A DNA stretch of 64,000 nt from Acridotheres tristis. Lineage: Eukaryota > Chordata > Aves > Passeriformes > Sturnidae. The stretch covers positions 20,844,143 to 20,908,142 of the forward strand of contig CM072897.1 of NCBI GenBank assembly GCA_037013685.1. The letters are read 5' to 3'. Below the pieces are notes generated by a model. The model saw only the letters and a list, made by a program, of their open reading frames with translations. It had not been told where the DNA came from and made no database searches. Positions 12,701 to 24,700 of this stretch are shown here, in pieces. The position numbers and the translations under genes were made by a program. Position 1 is the first letter of the stretch. Every line of letters begins with the position of its first letter.

Positions 12701-15700
12701 TTTGTTATGATTCTCTAAAAGATGATTTTTTTAAACTTACCCAGAGTCAAAACTCAACCTATGTAAAAAAGCAGCAATGGTAATGATCTGATCATCTTCT
12801 CTGCACCAAGGGTAACACGGCTTTTAGCTGAAATGTTTAACTTTCCTGCGCTTTCCAACCTCTTATTAGGTATATCAAAATAGTTGAAAAACACCCCAGT
12901 TCCCCTCCCATCCTCTTCTTCTATTTTTTTCTTTTTTGTCCTCCAAATTGGTAAGTATTTCATTATGCAATTTCCAGAAATTTCCTATGGGTTACTCGAG
13001 GAGCTCTAGAAACAATGGAGCCTTGTTTTGTTATCTTGCCTCTGGCAGCCATGTAGACTCAATGTAAAAAATCTAAGTTGTTGTAAGGGTCAACCTCACC
13101 CAGATCTTTTAAAATCCACTTCAAACATCTGTATGTTTTCTCATCTCAAAAGAATCCTCTAGGTAAAACGTAGATGCAGTCACTGTTTTCACCTCATTCA
13201 TTGTTCTAATTATGGAACCCACACTGCTGTGAGACAGTATCTGCCTGGAGGACACCAGCATGGCTTTTATTGCAGAATTCAGAATGACTTACTAGACAGA
13301 TGGCTGGTGGCCTGTTTTGGAAGAACTTTGGGCACAATTGGACGAGAAACAGCAGCTTTAGTCAGTGCGGATGGGATTGGCCGAAATGAACCTCTCCCTG
13401 GGGGGAAGCATTAATACCTTTCAGGCAAATGAAATCTAACACCTTTAAAGCAGAACACAACACAGTTCAATAGATGCAAATAAATTCCAAACAGCAGCAA
13501 GCTGCAGGAATGCAAGTAGTGGAGCTGATGGAATAGAGCTAAAATAGTGATTGAGCTAAGCAGTGTCTTGCCATGGACATGCAACAGCAAGTGCTGCTGT
13601 GGTACTGGAGCTGCTCTCATACTGTCAGTGAAGGCAACCCTTCAGGTCTCAATGCTGCCTTTCGTGGGGGATCACCTGTACTACCACTGTACTCAAGAGT
13701 GTACCAGCAGAAAAGGACATATAGGCAGTGGATTGCTTATGCTGTATAAAATTTAGACAGTACCCCAGATACTAGAGAAAGCCAAATGCAAAATCTAGAC
13801 AAATCATTATACCCTACAGAACAAAAATTTCTATCTAAGTATTTTATTCCAAATTTTGTCTCTCTGTTAAGAACTCCTTGCTCTTCTGTGATTTCAGTCT
13901 TCAAAAACTGAAGAAAAAATTTTTATCAAAAGCACGACTTGCTTAAAAATGATCCAGGAGAGCAATCCCATCATTCTGCAGGCTGGTGACACTGTCATTT
14001 TGAAAGAGTATTTTCTTTTTTTTAGATATTACTTCTTTATGCAGTTTTAAGGGACACTTTTCAGTTTATAGAAGTGCTACACTCACCTGTAATGGATGAG
14101 TTGGATAAGATAGAAAAGGAACAGACATGCTGGGACGGATTTCCAGATGGCCTGGGGAGCAGTGTTCTCTATGTGAGAGAAACAATAAACCAGAATAGAT
14201 TTAAACACAGACAGAGGGCAATACTCATTGTATAAGTTACAGGAGTTCACAAGACCTTCCAGAATAAGCAGAATATTTCTGTGGCATTACGATCATGCAC
14301 CAGACACAGCAATGGGATCAGTGTGGTCTCGAGAAAAAAGCTACAGAGAGGAATTATGTGTTTTCTCTGTAAACTACTAAAAGAAAGTATTTCCATGTGG
14401 AAAATTCTCAGAAAAATGCTGATTAGAACTGTAATCCTCTCCGATTATACTTGCAGTGACTTACAAATCTCTCTCAGAACTACAGCAGTGCTCTTAAGCT
14501 TGGGACCTGGTCTGTGTACAAACTGATCTACCCTTAAAATTCAGCAAGTGTGGTTGAGATAGCTGTGTGTACTGGGAGCTCTTAAAACATATGGAATTGC
14601 CCAGATCTGAAGATGTCAGGATCAAAGAATAGTCCAAGGGGTAATTTCTGTGTCTTCTACTCTTACACAAAACAGAAGAGAAAAAAAGGTATAGTGACAC
14701 TTGGGAACTTTCTTTTCCCCAGTAGGTTACTATTATTTATGTTTCAGTTTTCTTTTTTCTCACCTGCCTCTGGTGTCCCAGGTGACACATGCCTTTCCCC
14801 AGGGTTATCAGAGCAGTCTAAAGGAGGGTAATGCCGGTCTGTCACCAAAGCACCACAACAACAGGCCACTCCTTCCATACATCTCTTTCCAAGCCCCATT
14901 TTTTCCCAGGAATCATTGCTCTTTCAAAGTGTGTTATGGTTTATTTCTCTACAGAGGCTTAATATCCACCACAGTTTAACATTCACTACTGAGCAGGAAG
15001 CAGGAAAAGGATATAAAGGAAGATTTTGTTGTTAAGAGGAGTGCCAGCTCCAACACTGCTGGCACAGAACAGCAGAGGGATACATTGTCTATTCCTCAGC
15101 ACCAGAACGCCCGGGTAGCAGAACCAGCTTCCAGGTTCCAGAAGCCTGTTCCAGCAGCTTTTTTATTTTTCCAAACTACCTTAGGCACTGGACTTCCACT
15201 GTTCTTGATATTCTTCATACCGGGAATGTAACATGGCTAGTTCCACTAGCGACTGAAGTGTTTGTTCCTTCATCATTTCAGCTTTCCATTTCCAGTGGAT
15301 GCATGCGGGAAATTCTGCATTTTATTTGTAATGTGCAAATCACTACAGCCTTACTGATACTCAGGGAGTAAAACAAAATTTACACCTTGCTCTGACCTGT
15401 ACTACCAGTGGCTTCCGCAGGTGCCTGTTCCGTAACTTCCTGGGCTTTGGCAGGAAGAAGTCCGACTGCATCTGGACAACAACAAGAAATGCATTACAAA
15501 TATTTTAAGCATCCAGACACAGAATAAATTATATCCTCAAATTCTTATTTTCAATATAGATGAATTAAGAGTTAACTAAAATACTATGTTTTGTTTCAGA
15601 TAGCACAATATCCTTCCTGCTAGAGTCAGAATATTTTCCACCAAGACTGTATTTCTTCTTCTCTTTTTATGGAGACAAAACTTTGTCACAAAAAAGCTAT

Positions 15701-18700
15701 TTCATTACCAACTACTTCAGCTTCCTACAAAATTCCTACTGAGATTGTGTACATAAAAATTAGAATTTGACTTAAATACAGCAATGAGGCTGTCTTAAAA
15801 TTAGCTCCACATCAGACGGGGATCAGTTTTTGCTAAATATGGCACATAAATTCCTGGAGTAATTTAATTAGACAGCAAATCAGTGTCAACGGGCTGTATG
15901 ATGGCATTCAGATTTGAATTACCTGAACAGGTAGCGTCAGTTCAAAGTACAGATACATAGTCAAAATCTGACTCATTTCAGTTGATACAATGTTAAACTT
16001 GAGCATGATAAGCATGGCTTCACAAGGGAGCCCATACTTTCTGATGAATTCAGAATCCCTGTGATACCTCCTGGAAGCTGGCTCATGCACATCACGCTGC
16101 GTTTTCTATTCAGCCATCTCACTTACACTGATGGTGTCCAGGTGCTGCCGGAAAGTCAGCTCTGCTTCCTTGCTGGGTAGAAACAGCTTCCCATGGCGGC
16201 TGTTGGGGGGCAGGGTTGTAGGGACTGCAAACAGTCCACTGTCGGCCTCAGTGCTCACAGAACTTGAAGGACTAGCCACCAAGAGAGGTCTAGGGAGATT
16301 TCTCAAACCTAGAAGATTTTAACAGCAATTTAAATGAAATAAAGTGAAAACAAGAAGGAAATAACTGCTTAGTAACAGAAGGATCATAGAAAGCTGGGAC
16401 TTAAGGCTTCTGGCTCTGTCACCAGCTGTTTCCAAAATCAGCAATCTCTCCATATTTCAGTTGTCCCACCTGGAAACTGACAGTATTTACCCACTATGGA
16501 TACCACTAATATTCACTTACTTTGAAATACTTGGAAGTAGGGGATTAAATATAATTTTACACTACTTAAGAAACTAGAATTGAAGCCCTGTTTTCAGCCC
16601 CGCATAGACCATGACAATCAGTTTATTTGTTCAGCTTGTAGGCATACCTGAGGGCCTATCCCAGTAAGCAAATTATTTCCATCACTTCTTATGTAGGGGA
16701 AGATAATACAAACACAGAGGCATTTTACAGTGTGTATGATTTATTTACACTCCTGCTTTCCCTATAGTAATTCGAAGTGCAACCCCAATAAAATCAATCT
16801 GGTGATGGAGTGGAGATGAATTTACCAAAAGACCTTCCCAAAGATGGACTGTCTCCAAAACACATTTGACACAATGAAATAATGGTTGCTTGTCTGAGTA
16901 AAACTTCCTGTTTACATTAAAAAAAAAAAAAAAGGTAGGATTTCCTTCTGCATGCAGCCAGCCTGGATGAAAGCCAGCATTGTTGGCCTGTCATTCTGAG
17001 GTATCCAAGATGTGCCTTTCTCCACACAGGTGCTTTACAGCACCAGTTAACCCAGTTATCCTGCTCCTGGGTTCACTGCTTCTCAGACCAGGGGTGTGAA
17101 AAGGCCTGCCTAAGAATCACAACTGGTCCCAGTAACCCCAACACTGTTACAAACTTTCCTGAAGTCATAAACATTTGGTGGCAAATGCAATTGGGCTGAA
17201 GCATAGAACCAAAATTCTTGGCCTGCATGGCTGGGGCTCACAGGTTACAGCAGCTGTACCTCCTATTAAATAAAAGGCAATTCATAATCATTCTCTATTT
17301 CATAATCATAGAATCACATCACTGTTTTGGTTGGAAGGGACATTCAAGATCATCTCATTCTACCCCCTTCCATGGGCAGGGACACCTTCACTCTCTCAGC
17401 CCCATCCAACCTGGCCTTGAACACTCTTAGGGATCCAGGGGCAGACACAACTTCTCTGGGCAACCTGTGCTGGGCCTCACTGCCCTCGCAGGGAAGAATT
17501 TCTTCCTAATGTTTAATTTAAACCTATAATTGCAGGATGGCAGAGAAAATTTTCAATAATTATTTATCAACATATTTTATACTGGGCATTTACTTGCCTG
17601 ATTTGTAAGCTGATACTCTCTTGAGATCTCACACCCTGGGCCAGTCATCATGTGCTAGTTCAGGCTGGGAAGGGGTCAATTTTCTTCAGCGGCAGTTTTG
17701 GATTTGTATTGCAAACAGTGCTCATAACTGAGGGATGCTTTAGTTACTCCTGAGCAGGACTTACACTGGTCAAGGCCTTTGCTGCTCCTCGCCCCACACT
17801 GCCAGAGACGGGGCTGGGGATGCATGTGGAACTGGGAGGGGACACAGCCAGGACAGCTGACCCCAGCTGACCACAGTGATATCCCATACTATGAGGGGTC
17901 ATGCTTAGCATACAGAGCTGGGGGAAGAAGAAGGAAGGGGTAGACATTCAGAGTGAGGGTGTTTTGCCATCCCACGTTACTGTTACATATGATGGAGACC
18001 TGCCTTCTTGGGGATGGTTGAACACCATGCCTGCCCAGGGGAAGCAGGGAATTAATTCCTTGTTCTGCTTTGCATGCATGGTGTTTGCTCTCCCTAATAA
18101 ACTGTTTTTATTTCAAACCATGAGTTCTCTCACTTTTACTCTTCAGCTGCATGGGGCTGAGTTGCTGACTGGGGTTAAACCATGACACAGCTCCAAAAAA
18201 CACAAGTATCTTCTCTAAGAGCGACTAACGAGAGCTCTTTTGGATTGTGAACTGCATTATTGATGTGCATTGTTATTCAAGATTCAAAGCAACACCGGAC
18301 TTAGGACAATTCTACAGCAAATTAACACACACCAACGCTCTCAGACAGTGAAGTTCCTAAGAGTAAGAGCACTCCTCATTCCAGTGTTCCATCACTGGGA
18401 AGTTCTCATCACAGTGTGAGGTATTAATAAGTTGATTTCATCAAGTGGATTTTTAGGAATACTCGCCTGAGGAACTGGAAGCAGCACCAGGAGAAAAAGT
18501 CTTGTTGCGAAGGGCAGACTGATTCCGTGAACAGCCTGGACTCCTGGCGTTGATGGCAATCACCTTTCCTGGAGGAGTCAGGGACTGCTCCTCCTGAGCA
18601 GGCTTTATAGGTGACGTGGCAATGGAGCTCATCTCGGGCGTCTGAAAATGCACATTAAATGAACACTGTGTGCTGGTAGAACATATGTATTGTGAAACTC

Positions 18701-21700
18701 AGTGTACTTAGGAAGCCTTAAAATTAAAATCTGATATACTACTATACCTTAAAGTACTCTAAGCAATACCTCCTAGTGCGGGTGAGGGGCAGCTGAAATT
18801 ACCTTTCTGCCCATTTAGCAGTGTTGGATGTCACCAATTCAATATAGTAATTTATGTTACAATTGGGTTAACACTCAACAAACTTCACGCAATGTGTTGG
18901 ATCACCGTGGGAGAGAGAGAAAAAAAAGGTGTTGGTTTTAATTCAGTGCAAAACTATTTTTCATAAACTCCATCCAGAGGGTTGCTGTGGTGAGAAATAC
19001 ATCTGGACGAAAACATTTAAATTCTCTCTTAGTTCTAATCAAGCAGAGTTTTGAATTTTTTTTCCCCTCCCTTCTCTTTCACACTGTAACACAGCACTAA
19101 CAAGAGACACATGCACTTCAATAATTTTCCAGGCCTATACAGTTGTTTCATCAAGTTGTTTAAACTGTTTTCTAGAAAACCCTCCCTTTTAAAGGAATCT
19201 GTGTGCAATCACGGGCTTAAAATTACGCCTCCTGCTCTACTGCAATGCCACTTCACAGTTTGTTTTATGCTGAAGATTTTCATTTAAGGAATGAACCACA
19301 GCACAGCTGGCTGCTTTGGATGTTACAGATTATCTGGAGAAAACAGCAGGCATGCACACAATCAATCCTTCCTCTTTAAATACCCTGTAGCAAAAATATA
19401 ATGTTTCCTGTCATTATTTGATGAAATGCAACTTTCAAGACAACTACAGTGCTTTCAGTGAGGCAGTAAATATCTTCCTGGCCTTTGCAATATCAGTGCC
19501 ACAATGTTCACGCTGCAAGGAGAGTATGGTTTTCTGAAAAACAGTGAGAATTTGAAAACAGTGAAACAGTGGTATTTGAAAAATGAAAGTTTGTGTTCCT
19601 TCTTTTTGCTGGAATGTACAATATGGTACATATCCTTAAAGAGCTCCCTTATTTTTCAGCAGCACTATGCTACTTTAAGACAGCCAAGAGTGTGAAAGAG
19701 ACAGGAAAACACATGTAAATCCTAACTGCTGGTTTCTCTCCCTCTTCAATTCCTCTCCCCTCAAGTGTCAGGGATGTCCTTCTTTATAGTTTGTGCATGT
19801 CATACCTAGATGTCACCAGAAGTAAAAGTAGATGCCAAAGAGGAGACAGTATCCCAGCTCTGTGAGATGTCAGACCAAAAGCCTTTGCAGTTTAAACAAA
19901 GTCTATATCTGGAGCTGCCTCTGAACAAAGATGGGTTTAAGTTTATAAAATCCTTCATTCCACATCTGTAGAACCAGAATCAAAAGGAATTTCGAGGGAG
20001 GCTAAATCACCAACAAACAAGGATCAAAGAACTCAGTGTTTGGTAACAGTGATACATTTGCATCCTGGCTGGAACAGAATCTTTAGCTCATCCTGTCTAC
20101 CACAGGCATTTGAGCAGATCTGCTGAACTCTGTGTCTTTGTAAAAGATGTTTTACTAGGTTTCAATTGGCTGCACTAGGTGGAATTGGCTGGCCAGGTAT
20201 CACTGGGGCAAATCTTAAATACATGTTAGAGAGCACAAGAAGGAAAGCAAGTTCATTCCCTAACGTCTGCCTAAGGAGGAAGGTACTTTTCTGGGACTGT
20301 TAAGCAGCTGTCCTGGAGTCCGGGAACTTTCACACAAATCAACTGTGGTGCAGTTCTATTTACTCTGCTATTCTGAAGAAATATATTCTTTTCATTCTCA
20401 TAATGTGTAATTTGAACTACCTAAACACTGAAAATCATTGCAGTTTTCATGTAGAATATTAATCTCATCCAAGATCCATTTCCCACAAAAAGTTGGATTA
20501 GATGGTCTTCCAAGGTCCCTTCCAACATGGGCTGTTCTAAGGTTCCATGAATCTGAGAGAGAACAGAAGGCACCTCACCTCACAACGTTTGCTGGAACAC
20601 CAATGAGACTCACAGCAAACCAGAAGCTAAAAGGCAGTGTAAAAACCATATTGAAGCAAAGTCCACCCTGTAGCCAGCTGTCTTGTGTTGTGTTTTTTGT
20701 ATAATTTAAACACAGGAATCTCCAAAGCTCTTGACATGGCTGATTACTCATTTACTGTGAATGCACAACTGGGCAATTATTCCCCAAATGAAACTAGAGT
20801 TTAGTATCTGGAGCATGAACAAGAGCTACTTACTGGTTTGGGATTGACTTCAGTAGAGATGAGTTTCAGAAGGCAATTCAAGAGTCTCTGCTTGTGAAAG
20901 GTAGGACACACAGGGACAGCACTTGACTCAGATGTTTGCTCTCTAGCATCCTGGGTTTCTGGCTCCAAGACAGCCAACCAGTCATATTCCAGCTGCAGCT
21001 TGTTCGGTTTGCCCATCATGAGGTAGACTTCAGCCAGCGTAAGGCTCTCAGAGGTTCGCAGACTCCACCCTTCTTCTCTAACTTGTTGGGAGAGCCGACT
21101 TGGGTCATCCTTGAGAGTCTTTGTACTGGATTGTCCCTGAGGTGGAGGTGGAAACAAGGAGCCCAGCTTCTCTTGAGAATCCTCCATTACTGCATCCATG
21201 ATATCCTTGGTACAAGCATCGAGCTGCTGGCCCTGGCTGTGGCCAGCCTGAGTTTCACATCTCCCATTGCCAGGGGAAGCCACACTATCTCTCAGTAACT
21301 GGGAACAGGAGTCAGAGGTCTCTGCACTCCTCCTGCTTGGAAAAACCACTGGAGAAGCATTACCACATGCTGAAGCAGAGTCTTTCTCATGCAGTTTGTC
21401 TGTGCAAGAACATTTCTCTGGGACGATTAGGTCCTGGCAGGACTTCATGTACCGTGGGAATGGATCGAGCAGAGAGAGCTCCTCGACATCAGGGATCTTG
21501 CTGCAAGCACACACCGTGCTGCATGAGGGTAGCACAGCTGCCTGGTCACTAGCCAGGGCCTCCCTGCCCTCCACACAGGGAGCCACTGAGCTCAGCTTTT
21601 CCTGGTGCCCTCCCGGATCCTGAAGTCCAGAAGGTGGTTTCTGGAGGGAATTAGTGCTGCTAAGATTCGAGGCAGTTCCTTCCACCAGGACAGGCTCTGG

Positions 21701-24700
21701 GGCACCATCTTCAGTGCTTGCAGAAACTTCAGCTGCAGGCTGTAAGGCTCTGCTGGGCTCTGTTGTGCTCTCTGCCCTTCCTGTACCCTTACCTTCCATT
21801 CCCCGCAGGTATTTCATCTGTCCCCTTGCTGTCCCCTGACCACTCTGTATTCCAAGGATTTGGGCGGGGGGCAGTAAGTGAGAGTCTTTTGTGTTCTGTT
21901 TGCATTTGCCCGTTTCCTGCCAATGCACAGTACAGAAGGCCTTGGAGTGGACCACTCTGGCTACCCCAGGCAGTGGAGTGAGGGTACAGTTCTCCCCTGG
22001 AAAGAGATGGAGCATCACTTTCTCCTCTGAGAAGCTGCCTCTTGTTTCTGAGTCTCTGGAATCTTGAAGTTGCTGTTCTTCGAGTGTTTTACGCTAAAAA
22101 AGATGTGTCAAAGAATGTAACGTTGTGTGCCCCTTCCAAAAAAGCACCTGGGAGCCTATTTTGCAAGTTAAAAAAAAAGTAAAAGAAAACCTAGTTAATC
22201 GAGGACACGTTCTCTATTCAGCACAGATTATAGTGAAGACACTATAATCAGAAATTAGGTCCTTCGTGGTGATAAAAACTGCAGTGAAGACCTGCTACAA
22301 GCACAAAATAAATATCCATTCCAAACAAAATTACTTTTCTCTGTTTCACACACCACTGTAATTGTAAAAAAAAAAAATCCCAATCAACAAATCCCAACAA
22401 AACCTCCAACACTGCACAGCAAAGCAGCCTCTCATGAGTGCAGCAAACTCCACCTTACACTCTCTGACATCCTTCAGAGTTTCAAGTGCTATTCTGCTAC
22501 CTCTTCCAGGCTCACAAATTAAACAGAAAAGCCTGAATGAAAGGCCCAAGAAGGTAAAACCTACAAATCAGAAGGACTAGGTTCAGAACAGAACAGTTGT
22601 TAACTCACAAATCCTTCTATTGTATGGATCAGAGGCAGGGACGCCCTGAACACTGCATGGCTCAGACAGTGCAGAGATACACTGCAGGCAGCAGCAGCTA
22701 CCTTGTCAAGAAGCTTAAGCCTTCACTGGTGAAACTGCACTAAGTGCAAAGATCTGTCCTTCATCTGTCTGCTGAAACTGGAAACAGAATTGTCAATTAT
22801 TCAGGCTGTATGAGGGTCACCCACTGATAATGAACCAGGCTAAGATCACTGTTTAAGGAAATTAAATAAAAGCAGGAACATAATTTTTTCTTAACTAGCT
22901 TTCACGGGATCATAACAGAGTTGAGGTAAAAGCAGAATGCTATGGGATGTCCCACAGCCGCTTCCATTAGTGATGCTGAGGCTTTACCTCTATCTTTACT
23001 AAGGGACTGGTATATTCATAAAGTAGATTCACTTTTCTGATGCAAAACTGAACTTGGAATAGGAAGGGAATTGCTCCCAGGACACAGAACATGGAACAGA
23101 TTGAGTAGGAAAAGGATACAACCCGCACTTCATGGAGAGCCCACTTCTGCTTCAAGAATTCAAGGAGGCTGGAGACCTTCCGATGTAACTCCACGATCAT
23201 CCTGCAAGGGAACAGAGAACAACTGTCAGCAGGAGCTCCAAGTCCTAACCTTGACACTAGAAGGGGAATTAAGGAATAAACTGGCATTCTATAATACCAG
23301 CACAAAGAACACTCTCAAGCGCTAAGAAAAAAAAAACAGAACAAAACGAAAAACATGTTATCCCACAACTTTAAAATCTAGGTTAACTCACAACTGTGAC
23401 AACTCACACATTCTAAAAGCCTCTCAGATAAACCTGACTGCCGTGATTCAAGAAACTACTTTTTCCAGATGGAAGAAGATAGGAAAAGATGGCAAGACTT
23501 AGCCTGCAAAAGTGCAGGCAAGGCACAAAGCTACTAAAAAAAGAAAGAAAGAGAAAAAGAGGCACAAAAGACTCTTAAACATTTACTTTTTGAAAGTATT
23601 TTATTAAATAAACCTAATGCAGAGAAGAGCATGGATAGTTTTATCACTGAAGTGTTGCATTTGAAACAACACTCAACATCATAGAGGCCTCCTGTTTGCT
23701 GCCCCAAGTTCTGGACTAGATGTAAAGTACCAGGATGAACAGCCACTGATGACACTGAACAGCTGCACCAACAACATTTTGCAAAGGAGAAGCTACAAAC
23801 ACCTTCCATGTTGATTTAATCATTGGGTGTAGGTGAAATGCTCAGAGCCTTGGTGCAGGCACCTCTGACCAATATGTATGTTCCCTTCTCTCTGTCTATG
23901 GTACATGCAATACAAATTTTAGTAGAACAAAGGCTACTATCTCCTTTTACTTGCCCTCTGCTCTGACATTAAGTGGCACAAACTATACTCATCTCCAAAG
24001 CTAGTAGCTCCTTCATTACTGAAATTAAAAGATATAAAGAACAATGGCAATCTAATTTTCCCATGTGATAACTCATGTTCACAAACCATGCACTCTGGTT
24101 GGACAAAGGCTTCAGACTAAAAGTACACTTAGGCCAACTGCATTCTCAAAGATGAACTGTCCAACTGGCAAAGAAAACCCTGAAGAAAGAGGAAGGGGCT
24201 AGGATGCTGTTCATCTATTTCCCTATTCTGAGCACCACCATCAGTCCTCCATTACCTAAGCCGTGGGTTCTGGGCAAGACTCTGTACTCGAGCCCATGCG
24301 TGGTTATTCCGTGGCTGCAGCTCCACAGGGACCTTGAGAGGAAGTCGTACTGGCTTTTGGTCCTCTTCGTCACTCACACCTGAATGGAGATGAAGCACAA
24401 AGGGTCAAAGCAAAGACAACTCAGTCACAACACTGTACACTCAGTTACACAATACAAAAGATCAGACATCCCCACAGACAACTCAGGTAGCTCAGTTTCA
24501 TCAGTAGAGCCTGCTTCATTAATTACCTTTGGTTCCAATATGTTCTTATCCCTGGACACTGCAGTGGTACTGGGGATTCCAGCTGAGCAAGCAGTGTCAA
24601 AAATCAGATGTCTGGAAACTTTGAGCAAGTACAGTATTTCAGACCTTTGAAGAGCCTGATTCTACTTACTTGGGAACGAGGAAGTAAACACTAAACCCAA

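Noticed and set aside
18461..18466. GT four bases past the GC donor of CRAMP1 exon 10 as the true donor
   Set aside because: It would leave the wrong phase and destroy the conserved exon 11 reading frame.
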